Both the position numbers and the translations under genes were made by a program. A stretch of DNA of 64,000 nucleotides, taken from positions 21,588,317 to 21,652,316 of the forward strand of contig CM050658.1 in assembly GCA_027574665.1 (NCBI GenBank), read 5' to 3'. Positions 18,504-29,018 of this stretch are shown in pieces. The notes beneath the pieces were generated by a model. That model was not told the DNA's origin. It made no database searches and was given only the letters and a program-made list of their open reading frames with translations. How positions within the stretch are numbered: the stretch's first letter is position 1; the number at the start of each line of letters is the position of its first letter. The DNA comes from Rhynochetos jubatus. Taxonomy: Eukaryota; Chordata; Aves; Eurypygiformes; Rhynochetidae.

Positions 18504-19822
18504 GTAAGTACACAATATCCAAACAACTTGGTTTAGACGTTAAGGGTGTTTTCTGTGCATACTTTTATAATTTTGCTGCTGCTCATAGTTCACAACAGTG
18601 GAGAAAAATGTCTATTTATTTGTAACATAAGTTTTAATTAAAAAACAATCTGTAGGATCTCTAAAAATTGTTAAATAATCTGTTAATTGTGAGAAATCTT
18701 AGTACATGCAGTAATAAGGAAAAAAATAAACTCAGGGCCTTAAATGAACATTTGCCAAGACGACAGAGACGTTTTTCTACTACAGTGCTAGTATACCCAG
18801 CATAACTGCAGCTCCTCCATACTTGTGCTGGTTTCCTTGCTTCTCTAGACTCCTGTTTCCTTCCCTCCCTTTGGGTGAGTAGATATTTTTCAAAGAAGAC
18901 AGGATGTTTTTTCTTCTAGTAAAAGTATTAGAAGAGGCCAAGAGCACATCTCTTGTGCATGAAGAAGGAGAAGGAATGTTCCTTACCAGGAGCTAGCAGT
19001 ACTGGTGCCAATTCTGGCAGTCTGCTGTGGCTATGTAACAGGGACAACATTACAAAAGGAGCATGAACAGATAAATTTGATCTGCAAGTGCTTGAGGATT
19101 AGATATTAAAATCTTCCAGTTCACCACTACATAAATGATAGCAACTGCAAAACCATGAATGCTGGGGCACCTGGAGGTCCAGGCTCTCTTGAGACCTGCC
19201 AGTACTTTTGCAAACTTGGGAGAACTTCTGACTCATTTTCACCAACTCTGAAATGAACGTAATATCCCTTGCGCCTGTACACCACTTTGGAGAAGAGTAC
19301 ATAGGAACTTTTCTGTATTTCATAAATGTAATGGTCCAAACTCCTTGATTAAGCACCTGTCGAATTTAGGCAGACATATTTGAGATTTGTGAGGATGAAA
19401 GAGCTGGCCTGCAGAACCGCAGATCCAGAGAGTGGATTAAGGCAACTTTGAAAATTTAGACTTTCCTTTTTCATCATGACAGATTGGAGAGAACACAGCT
19501 TGTGTTACTTAATCAGAGCTGGTTCACGGTAGCAAAGCTTAATCTTTCCTGCCCAGGTACTGTTTGCCATCAAAGTGCAGGTTTTATTGTCATCAAGAGG
19601 TAAATAGGATTTAGACTTGAAAGGTTGTTCATTTCTGCGGAAGGTACTGAGACGTGTTCTTTAAGCTGTACATAGATATTGCTGGTGGGTTTTTTTCTCT
19701 GACTGAAAAGCTTACCTCTACTTTCTGTCTTCAGGGGGTCTGGCCTTGCATCAACAGTCACGCATTTTCTTGTTACATAGGCAGTGCTTTTTCAAATACC
19801 AATGTTTCTCTGCTAATTTCAG
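18504..19822 (+). other. SLC6A11: SLC6A11 intron
   Basis: A 1.3-kb intron with no transposon or gene that I recognise. The overlapping minus-strand frames near 19099-19356 show no domain. The acceptor is TCTGCTAATTTCAG. Confidence 0.85.
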
Positions 19823-19993
19823 GGAATCTTCATCTTTTTCCTGGTGAAATACAAGCCTTTGAAATACAACAATGTATATATATACCCTGACTGGGGCTAT
19901 GGCATAGGGTGGATGATGGCGCTCTCTTCCATGATCTGTATCCCTTTGTGGATGGGCATTAAGCTGTGGAAGACAGAAGGCACTTTCATAGAG
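19823..19993 (+). CDS. SLC6A11: SLC6A11 (GAT-3) coding exon, TM11 end-TM12 (probably exon 13)
   Basis: A 171-nt, 57-codon exon in phase 0 at both ends, after TAATTTCAG and before GTAAGA. It encodes [17 protein letters not shown], then [20 protein letters not shown] and [20 protein letters not shown], that is the end of transmembrane helix 11, extracellular loop 6 and transmembrane helix 12, ending at the start of the cytoplasmic tail. KPLKYNN and YP.WGYGIGW are GAT-3-like and differ from GAT-1. Compared with mammalian GAT-3 (from memory), PDWGYG replaces PAWGYG, a mild change in an extracellular loop. Confidence 0.95.
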
Positions 19994-21207
19994 GTAAGAT
20001 ATATTTTCAGATGAATGATACTGAAAAAATAAGTGGGAAGGGACTGTGAATCCTCACCTGCATGAGGCTAAGCACAGGTCAGTCACAAAAGCACTGCCCC
20101 GTAACCTGGCAGCTTGGGTTAGGCTTCTCAGTTGTTGGTGGGAAAAGGCATCTGAATTTCTTCTCTTTTCTTAGAATCATAGAATTGTTTCAGTTGGAAA
20201 AGATCTTTAAGATCATTGAGTCCAACCATTAACCTAACACTGCCAAGTCTACCACTAAACCATGTCCCTAAGTACCGCATCCACACGTCTTTTAAATACC
20301 TCCAGGGACAGTGACTCCACCACCTCCCTGGGCAAAACTGCTTCTGAATTTTTTTTTTTACCTTCACTGACTTCAGCCTGTGGTAAACTAACCAGTACAA
20401 TAGCTTTCAGGTGCTCTGTTCCTGCTCATATCATAGCTTAAAATGCCTGTAACATCACCTGAATTCCTCAGTACACTTTGTACCATCCAGGTCAGCTGCC
20501 TTCTCTCCATGGTTTTGGTTTTGTGCTGCCAGGATTTTCCTTCAGGAGCCAGGTAGCAAGCACTCATCTATGTCTTCTGGACAGCTTGTCTGCTTGCAGT
20601 TCTCTAAGTGAGAAATAGAGGTAAAAAGAAATACTCAGTGCAATTTACTAACATTTGGTGTCAGGTTATATCAGGTCTCGGCTGAGGTTAAGATTATTAA
20701 ATACAAGACATTTTGTCCAAAGAAACACAGTGCAGATGGCTGTAGTGGAAGAAACAAGACTATAAATCTTGTCCAGCTGTTTGGGATTTCTCATGATCCA
20801 GAAAAGCCTGGTTCTGTCCTCTGGAGTTCCTCAGATACTAGTCAGTACAAGCAGGTATCCCACTATTGCCTCTTTCTATCCCAATACATCTATGGGGGGT
20901 AATTTCCTCCGAAACAAAAAGCACCCATGTAACAGGCCTTACCCAGAGCTTTGTGTGAATTTCTTCATGGAAGGGAATGTGACTCTAAATCAGCCTGAAA
21001 ACTGACTTTCTCTTTGCCCTCATTCTCTAGCCTTTGGTCTGGTAGGGTTTATAAAGAACTGTGGTACGCAGTTTTAGGGATGCATCTGCAACAGGGAAAT
21101 GAGAAACAGACGTGCAAGAGAAGAGGTTTTTACAGTCAACCTGTTTAAGAAATGTGTGTCTGTGACCAAGAAAAAGATAACGATTTCCGTTTTCTCAAAC
21201 TTTCTAG
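19994..21207 (+). other. SLC6A11: SLC6A11 last coding intron
   Basis: A 1.2-kb intron carrying the CR1 fragment at 20173-20360. The rest has no recognisable feature. The acceptor is CAAACTTTCTAG, using TAG. Confidence 0.85.
20173..20360 (-). mobile_element. CR1 LINE 3'-end fragment
   Basis: It begins on the + strand with AGAATCATAGAATTGTTTCAG, the reverse complement of the typical CR1 3' terminus. GATCATTGAGTCCAACCATT, AACACTGCCAAGTC, TAAACCATGTCCCTAAG and CTCCAGGGACAGTGACTCC follow, all characteristic of one common avian CR1 subfamily. Homology fades in the T-rich stretch around 20345-20360, consistent with 5' truncation. The insertion is antisense to SLC6A11. The 90-residue minus-strand frame at 20128-20400 is this repeat, not a gene. 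Confidence 0.9.
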
Positions 21208-21360
21208 AAATTCAGGAAGTTGATTACACCTAGCTCAGATCTGAAAATGAGAGGGAAACTTGGAGGAGGAGCCTACATTGCAGCAATAAATGACTGCGAT
21301 GCTAAACTGAAAGGAGATGGCACCATTTCAACCATTACAGAAAAGGAGACACATTTCTGA
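21208..21360 (+). CDS. SLC6A11: SLC6A11 (GAT-3) last coding exon, C-terminal tail and stop
   Basis: The final coding segment, 50 codons plus TGA at 21358-21360, after a TTTCTAG acceptor and in frame with the exon ending at 19993. It encodes [38 protein letters not shown] and [12 protein letters not shown], the cytoplasmic tail. The tail identifies the paralogue. From memory, mammalian GAT-3 ends with [23 protein letters not shown], whereas GAT-1, GAT-2, TauT and BGT-1 tails differ. The last three residues, THF, fit a class I PDZ-binding motif (Ser/Thr-X-hydrophobic). A short middle stretch (GGAYIAA) differs from what I recall in mammals (SPRMVT), so that part is evolving faster than its flanks. 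Confidence 0.95.
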   Translation, partial: KFRKLITPSSDLKMRGKLGGGAYIAAINDCDAKLKGDGTISTITEKETHF

Positions 21361-21393
21361 AAGAACTATCTTTTTTGTTTTATTTTTTTTGTA

Positions 21394-21411
21394 TAAATAA
21401 ATAAATAAATT
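21394..21411 (+). promoter_or_regulatory. SLC6A11: Proximal poly(A) signal cluster in (AAAT)n
   Basis: ATAAATAAATAAATAAAT contains three overlapping AATAAA hexamers (21397, 21401, 21405) within a short AAAT microsatellite, 36 nt after the stop. A site this close would give a very short UTR. It may be used, or may only be a simple repeat. Confidence 0.4.
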
Positions 21412-22622
21412 CACTTAATTATAGAGGCTGGCTTGTTTTGCACAAAAATTTATTAACCAGTTAATTTTAAAGTGAAAATTGTATACTTGTTTAAAAGTGA
21501 TTTTTTAAATTACTATATAAGTAATGATTATGTAAAAGAAAAAGAAACAGTATCCTATAGTATGTTAGTGACGACTTCTTGTAATATGGTGATTTCAGTA
21601 CATGTTTTTTTTAGAAGTTAGAGGGACCTGTGTAATGTGCTGTAAAACTTCTCTGCTGTGGTTTCTGGCAGGTGTAACGTTGTATAGATCTATGCATTCT
21701 AATCGGTGAGCATTTCAGACCATTTCAGCTTTTAATGTATGTATATAAAGGGGACCAGAATGTCCGTTTGCTTATACTGGAAGAAACTGTGAGGGGGTGA
21801 GGGGATGGCTTGTAACTGCTGTTGCATATTACTCCAAATACGGGCTCTATCCAAGGTCCGTTGGCATCAGAGGGAGCCTTTCCAGCGCCTGTGTGCGATT
21901 CAGCCTTTCCCTAGGCCAGGGCAGCCGGAAGACTGAGGTGCGCACCTAAGAAAGCTCTTCTTTCAGGGCACGTTCTGTGAAGCCGACAAGAAGCACCACC
22001 TCAGCTGCTCTTACTGCCTTCCCTCCACCTGCCTTTTGCTTCAACAGGTCCAAAAATGCAGTGGAATGGGTCCACTTCTGAGTCACTGTTTTTCTGGAGA
22101 TTGGATAGAGAATATTTCTTATAAGCTATGGATTTTGCTGCTCCTGTAATTTAATGGTCCCTAAGATGACGTGTACTGCTTCTGGAGACCTCTAAAGCTT
22201 TTTCATTTTCTTTAGTGTCTGGGTGGCCAGAACTTCATTTTGGTTGATGCTTCCCGTTCCCTGAAGTGAAATAGGTTTGTCTAGGCTTGTACAACAGGAG
22301 ATCAAGGTGACTTTGTATATCTGGAGTTGTTCTAAGGAAAAAAAGAGCAGGTTAAAGCTCTGCATACCTTGGCCTCTCTGTCTGTCTCTCCATCTGTTTG
22401 CCAATCTGCCTGTACATTTATTCTTTCACCTCAAAAGAAATCAAGGATCCTGTAATGACGAAGTGTAGCACTATATATGTATGTATAGCTTTTCTCATTT
22501 TCAAGGTACTTTCTAGATACTCTCAGATTAGGGCCTGATCACTCTACCCTAAGTGGTACTGAGGCCTGTAGTGAAGTCAGAATAGGGTTTATTTGGGGGA
22601 AGGCTAGAGTAATTGGTCCTTC

Positions 22623-22760
22623 AATCACAGAATCATGGAACACCAGGTTGGAAGGATCACCTGGTCCAACCTTTCTTGGTAAAATCACAGTCTCAACAAG
22701 GTGGCCCAGCACCTTGTCCAGCCAAGTGTCCAATGTTGGGGAATCCACAACTTCCCTCAG
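22623..22760 (-). mobile_element. CR1 LINE 3'-end fragment
   Basis: On the + strand it starts AATCACAGAATCATGGAA, then CCAGGTTGGAAGGATCACC, GGTGGCCCAGCACC, TGTCCAGCCAAGTGTCCAATG and GGGGAATCCACAACTTCCCTC. This is the reverse complement of a CR1 3' end, of a different subfamily from the copy at 20173. It is strongly 5' truncated and lies head-to-head with the CR1 at 22841-23302. Confidence 0.88.
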
Positions 22761-22840
22761 GTGATTAATCTCAACAAGAGTTCCAGGAGGTAATTTATAT
22801 ATGGTGCAGATGAAAGAATTAGGACAGAGGATATTGACTG

Positions 22841-23302
22841 GTTGGAGCGAGTCCAGGGGAGGCCATGGAGATGCTCAGAGGGCTGGAGCACCTCTGCTAT
22901 GGGGACAGGCTGAGAGAGTTGGGCTTGTTCAGCCTGGAGAAGGGAAGGTTTCAGAGAGACCTTATTGCACCTTCCAGTACCTGCAGGGGCCGACAAGAAA
23001 GTTGTGGGAGACTTTTTACAAGGGCCTGTAGTGACAGGACAAGGGGTAACAGGTTTAAAGTGAAAGCAGAGATATTTAGATTAGATATCAGGAAGAAATT
23101 CTTCCTGGAAAGAGTGGTGAGGCACTGGGACAGGTTGCCCAGAGAAGCTGTGCATGCCCCATCCCTGGAAGCGTTCAAGGCCAGGCTGGAGGAGGCTGGG
23201 AGCAACCTGGTCTAGTGGAAGGTGTCCCTGCCCACGGCAGGGGGGTTGGAACTAGGTGATCTTTAAGGTCCCTTCCAACCCAAACCATTCCTTGATTCTA
23301 TG
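22841..23302 (+). mobile_element. CR1 LINE 3' fragment with terminus
   Basis: About 460 bp in + orientation: GTTGGAGCGAGTCCAGG, GCTGGAGCACCTCTGC, GAGAGTTGGGCTTGTTCAGC, GGACAAGGGGTAACAGGTTTAAA, GTGAGGCACTGGGACAGGTTGC and AACTAGGTGATCTTTAAGG, ending AACCCAAACCATTCCTTGATTCTATG. This is the CR1 reverse-transcriptase C-terminal region plus 3' UTR. Much of the frame is still open (22865-23215 encodes ERVVRHWDRLPREAVHAPSL, a CR1 C-terminal motif), so it is moderately young. It lies in the presumed SLC6A11 3' UTR in sense orientation. Confidence 0.92.
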
Positions 23303-25181
23303 TTGGGACATCCTGCTTTGCAGAAGGAGCAGTATTGGGTTTGTGATATCAGGCCTTTTTATTCTATCAATTGTGTGAACTGACTCCCTCTGTTTTAAAA
23401 CAGATTTTATATGTGAATCCAACTGAAGGATGGCGGTTACCATGAGGTACGCAAATGCTAGTCCCAGTATCAAAATCCCAAGACTATCTTTTGGTTTTTT
23501 GTTGTTGGGTTTTTTGGGGGTTTTGTTTGTTTTTTTTTTCTAATATTCCAAACTATTATTTGTTCTGGACAATCAATTTTTTTCTTACCCTGTTTTTTTA
23601 TATAATGGTTGTATGAGAAACCTCTGGGGGAATTTGATGGGGAGAGACGAGCAACAGCCTAAGACAGGCCAGAAGAAATGCTGTAAAATCTGCTGTCTTC
23701 TCTGCAATTCAGAATCACCAAAGTTCAGATACCAGCATCTGGAGCTGTTAGAAACAGCAGTGGCTTCTGGCCTTCTACAGAGGAAAGTATTTCACTAGAA
23801 GTCACTAAGTATATATCATGTCACTAAGTAGATCTTAATATTATATAGAACTGAATGTAGTCAGCATTTCTTTGAGATTCTACAGGTACCTCTTAAAAAG
23901 CATTTTCATAGGAACGTTTTGTCCCAAGTCACATCATTAAATCTAATAGGTGTGTTTAATTTTACTTAATCTTATTTGTATTTTTCGTGTGATAAGGTGG
24001 AAGTCTAAGACAGAACTTACCACAATTCTACTTCAAATATTTGAAGTCCTGCTTGCCTATGCGTGTTTCCATCGTTAGGAGCTTAGGAAAGAAGCCTGCC
24101 CTTACGAAGGCACAGAACCATTTTCTTGTGAATACTGGTCTGGCCTCCCTCAGAGGGAGTCTTTAGCTTGGCATCCAGGGCTGGAGGTTACCAGTGAAAA
24201 TCTCAGTCCCATTGCGAAATCATATTTCTGGAAGAGAAATGCTCCCAGAATTGAAGCCGCAGATTGAGTTGCGTAACTACAGAAAATACAACCAGGCAAC
24301 TGAAAGCTACATACTGACACTGAGAAAACGCTCACTCCAAAACCTTCACATTTTTGGATGTTCTAAAGAGTCATAAATATTTCTAATCCATAGCCCCTTT
24401 CTGGTCTTTCCACCCACCGGAGTTGCAGAACTAAGGCCCCAAAGCCACAGGTGGGCCCTGGAAGGGATTATGTTCCCTCTCAGAGTAAACTCCAACACGT
24501 TTTCTTATCCCTGAAGGACGTGCAAATGTAGATGCACCGTTAGGTTACACTTGGCCTTGATTCCAGTGACGTTATCTTCAGCAGTCGTGACTCCTCATGA
24601 ACGTTACAGTGAAGTGTGCCAGGAGGTGGAACCCACATCACTCGACTAACGGCCATCCATTAGACCCAGAAGGAAAAGCCCAGAGAAGTCAAGATTGCCC
24701 TTCGAATCGCAACACACACTGCTGTCGCAGAACAACTGACTTGTGCGTTTTAGCTTGTCGGTGTACTTTGAACTTGTACTCATCCAAATATCTCCACGGG
24801 AACTATGTACTTTGTATGGAACGTGCTTCCTACTCTGCTGCTAAGAACCATTTCACCCGTAGCTTTATACACATACATACGATTTGGCGTGGTCTAAAGT
24901 ATTATACAGTATGACTAATGTGCTGTGCTTGTACATGTGTGCGTTTAATATCTGACTTGTCTAACACTTTACTGATTTTTAAAAAAATACTTTTCTTTTG
25001 TGGGGAGGGATGTGGGAGGGTAAATTTCCTAATAATGTTTGTGTTTTGGGCTTGTTTTCTTTTCTTTTTTTTTTTTTTGAAACAATATGAAGGGGAAAAT
25101 GCAAAAAAACCAACTATATCGTGATGATTTTTTTTATGCAATAGAAACAACATTGCCCTTTTCTGAAATATCTGCAGTATC

Positions 25182-25201
25182 ATTAAAAATAATACAATAA
25201 A
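25182..25201 (+). promoter_or_regulatory. SLC6A11: Distal poly(A) signals
   Basis: ATTAAA at 25182-25187 and AATAAA at 25196-25201, followed near 25248 by a T/GT-rich downstream stretch (GATTCTGTTTGGTTTTG). This is the best candidate for the main 3' end of SLC6A11. Confidence 0.5.
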
Positions 25202-27697
25202 AACAAACAGCCACTAAGGTTTATGTAACATTTTACACAAAGAAAGATTCTGTTTGGTTTTGAAGGGCACAAGATTACGTCTACTTACTTGTTTTCAAAC
25301 ATTAAAGGAAATGGGCAAACCCCATTCTGTGTATTTTAGTTTATATCAGTGTATTTTATCTGACCCTCACCCAACAACAAATTAAAAAATCACAACTACC
25401 CTGTTAGGGCAGACATACGTCCCTTGATTTTAACTGGGGAGCTTAGAAACAAGAGCGGATTCAGCAACTTCTTTGAGCTCATCCAGAAAATCTGTGGCTG
25501 AAACAAACAGAAGTTTCCTGATCTCACAACTCCATGTCACTGTTATTTAATATAAATCTGTGTTGCCATGGGAAAGCGCAGACCTGCCACCACTTTCCTC
25601 CCCTTGCCCCCACCCCTTCCCACTTCTGGCTGTGTTTTGCTGTCTCTGGCTGTACAGAGCCACCTCTGGAACCCAACCAGTGGAAATTTCACCCCAAAAA
25701 ACCTCTCTGGTTATTTGTCAGTAATCATAGAACAGTTATGATTTTATGCCTTTATACTCTTCCTTCTTAAGTCTCTGGCCCATGTACAGGGGAAAATGCT
25801 TGCTTTAGTACCTGACACGCTGATGAAAAATACTGATATTCTACCCTGAGGGCCCCCTTCTATACATTAGCCTGCCACACAGAAAATGAACTCTTTTCTT
25901 AAAGGCTGTTTCTCACTTTGATCAATGAAGCATGGCTGTAATTAGGAAAGGGCATATGGATTTTGACAAAGCTTTTCAAATCCTCTCTGATTCTACCAAC
26001 GACTCTTACCCAGCAGCAAAGGTACCACAGGAATGACGTGCACCCTCCTCCAGGGCTGATGTCCTTGCACCTGCAGCAGCAGCCCAAGGCAGCCCCGGGA
26101 TCCAGCCAGGTTGGATCTTGCTGGATCTTACAAGGTTCTTGGCCCCCTTTTGCAATTAAATCTTGAGTAAAGATTAACATATCACAAAATTTGGCCTCAG
26201 ATGTTGATGATTCCCCATCCAGAGGAGTACCTGAACCTGGTCATCCGCAGTACAGCAACAAGACTTCTAAACCCACCAATTTCTGACTAGATCAAAAATG
26301 GCTCGGTGCATTCTATACTTGTGCATTTAGCTGGAAGAAAATGGGAAAAATCGCACAAAGACAGACATAAAAAAGAAATTTGGCTGGGATTCTCTTACAT
26401 AAGGTTTGGAGAAGGTTGGAATGCTTGAGAAGGCATGATGCACAACTGCTTACCCCCCCCCTCCAAGGTCTGTATGAACACAAAGGGGTGAGTGCTAACA
26501 GTGCAAGACAGTTCCCAGCTCTTCTTTCTAAAGTTACCCTTAAAACAAAACCCGCCCTTTTCTTACATACTTCCATTTTAAAAGGATTAGTTCCTTCATC
26601 TTTTTTAACCTTTGTTCTCTGAGAGGGGCAACTAACTGCAGCTGTGTCCTGCACTCCCCCAAGTCGTTCTGAATTCCAGACACATCCCCCTCCTTGTTGG
26701 CTGGCCATGCTCACATGGATTGCAGAAGGCTGCTCTTGGGCTTTCAAGCTAATATTCTGTGTCTGCCCTCTTGGTTTCCGTGATGATCACCCATGCTTGC
26801 CCATCCTGCAAACAGAACCGCCTTCACCTATGTCATTGGTACCACCAAATCAGAAGCTGAAGTATCACACGTTGCCGTAAGTGTAAGGAACAAAAATCTT
26901 GGCACATTCCTAGAAATGTCCTGTCAGCAATTGTTTCTGGTGCTATTTATTAACGCATGCTAGAAGCTGCAACCAGGCCGCTGTTTCTCATAAGATCTTA
27001 CTGCCAGCTGATGGAGAGGTTCTTCTACGTCATGATGAGGTCCATGGTTTTTAAAATGAGATGGTCCTTGCTACTACTATTCCAGTTAAGCATGAAGAGA
27101 AGCATAAGATAGCCAAGAGTTCCCTGCTATAAGTGGTTAATGACCAAATACCAGGTTATGCTTTCTGTTTCAGCTTGCAGTTAATAGTCAGCCAACTCCA
27201 CTATCCATTCCCAGCCCTTACCACAGCACCATGCCAGAGGCACAGCAGCTTTTCTTACATGTTCTTGTGCAGAGCTCTGGCTGATCTCCTTTTATTTAAA
27301 TGAGAACACCCACTGATTTATCACACCGTACACAGATGAATCATTCCTCTCCTCTTCCCAAACGGCTAAAACCTGTCTACAATTAAGGCACGCCATGCTC
27401 AAGAGTCAACTACAGCTATTGAGGCAGACACCTGCAGGGCCAATTCTAAGTTTGGTTGCAGCTGGTGACATGGAATTTCTCATGCTCTGATCAGTGCTGG
27501 CGTCAGGAAGCCCCAACACCCACGTGCACAACTGGGAGAGAGAACTGATCAAGACAACACAGCACAGCAAAGGGACACAGTCAAGACCTTGCACAGATTG
27601 TGCCTTCACGAGCCTTATGCATTTGGAAAAGATATTACATGTTTTATTCATAGGTGACAGGAGGTGTCAGGGGTGGCTTTGTGTTTACATCCATCTG

Positions 27698-27747
27698 CGA
27701 ATCAGCACAACCGGGCTTCTCAGCGGGCGCAAGCTCAGTGGCGCGCG
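27698..27747. other. Small CpG cluster
   Basis: Seven CpG dinucleotides within 50 bp (GCGA, CCGG, GCGGGCGC, GCGCGCGG) in a region otherwise poor in CpG. It is too small for a classical CpG island. It could be a remnant of one, a small enhancer or a non-coding exon edge. I see no TATA box or clear splice donor. Confidence 0.4.
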
Positions 27748-28405
27748 GAGGGACTCAGAAGCTGCTGCAGAGCACTGCCTTGCTTTCAGCTCTGTTTAGG
27801 CATGCCAAAACGCCCTGGGTCTTTCTAATCGAGTCCTACCCTATGCTTGCTCCCAAACTAATTTGGAAGAACAAATATATAAACTTCAATAGAAGCTGAA
27901 CATGCCCAGGCATTTTGGGATCCAGCAGGTTGTTTGGGTTTAGTGTCGTGTTTTTGTTTCCGTTTTTTTCCCCCCAGTGAAATTAGTTTTGCTGTTGGTG
28001 GTGAAACGCAGGCAAAAATTTCAAGCCAGATAATGCAGTACCAGCTCAGTAAGCAGAACTCAGAAGAATAGGCTATTAAAACAAGGCAAGGACAACTAAT
28101 CTCCCTGTGTGCTCTGCAGGGATGAAAGCATGATGTATTACAAGTCACATTTAAACCAGCTTTTAATTTTTACTGCCCATTTTTAGACATTCTTTCCAGA
28201 AAACTAGCCAAGGCTGTTTAAAAGTCTTTGCTTGTTTGCCAAGCTTCTGTCTCAGGCTTCATGGACAACTTGTTGAGTTCCTGTGGCACAGACCCCTCCC
28301 CAGGCTTTAGGGCCGACTGCCTCTGTCACTACCACTTTTCTCCTTCCCCTTCTATACATCCATGCTCCCCCTGCATGACGTTCAGCATCCACTCTGCTTC
28401 TACAG

Positions 28406-28432
28406 AAGGAGGAGGAGGAGGAAGTGGTGGTG
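28406..28432 (+). repeat. GGA/GGT-type purine-rich simple repeat
   Basis: AGGAGGAGGAGGAGGAAGTGGTGGTG, imperfect trinucleotide repeat in intergenic DNA. Confidence 0.8.
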
Positions 28433-28998
28433 TTGGAGGCTCTCAGTGGATTGGATTAATCAAAAGTAATTGACAGCACATGGCAACCATGCTGGGGAAG
28501 GGATATAGGAGAAGGTAGGGAGAAGTTTTCTTTGGGTGGCTTTTGGCTGTGATGAGGCTTTTGGCTGTGGGAGCCACTGTCCTGAATGTGTTGACTGTGG
28601 TCTCTTCTGTATTCCTCAAGCACGCAACAGGTAGGGATTGCGAAATGCGGGTCAGAAGACAGAGTTTTGTCTCAACTAGTTTTCTAGTATTAGATCTTCT
28701 GGAATTATTCTGTATTCATGTGTTTCTGGATTGTGTTGGAGGCCTTGGTGTGCCATGATCTGTTTTGGTGAAATTGTTGCAGGATTTGGACTAGCAGAAA
28801 GCGCAGGTTATTCCTCAGTTATTCATTCCCACCCTTGACAAGCTCAACCTCCACATGCTTCTGTATTATCCACCTCACCTGTGCACAGTTTAAATTGTAA
28901 ACCTGCTCCATGTATCGCAGTGCTGTTGCTAGTAACAAAAAATCCACATTACTTACACCATTTAAGTGACCTGGCTTAAGATTCTTTCAAGTTGAAGC

Positions 28999-29018
28999 TT
29001 TTTTTTTTTTTTTTTTTT
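28999..29018 (+). repeat. Poly(T) run, 20 nt
   Basis: Uninterrupted T20. Followed by CAGCAAATGG, so it resembles a pyrimidine tract plus CAG acceptor, but no exon follows that I recognise. Confidence 0.9.

Larger units (their letters stand above)
21361..25220 (+). other. SLC6A11: Probable long SLC6A11 3' UTR
   Basis: The sequence after the stop has no other gene. Overlapping AATAAA signals sit 36 nt after the stop (21397-21410), and an ATTAAA/AATAAA pair lies at 25182-25201 with a T/GT-rich stretch about 50 nt downstream. The AT-rich, repeat-free stretch just before 25.2 kb looks like a conserved distal UTR, so I favour a 3.8-kb UTR ending near 25,220, with the proximal site as an alternative. 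CR1 fragments lie at 22623-22760 and 22841-23302. This is inference; RNA evidence would settle it. Confidence 0.45.

Noticed and set aside
26313..26747. 144-codon minus-strand frame
   Set aside because: No domain recognised, and a C8/G8 run passes through it. No evidence of coding.
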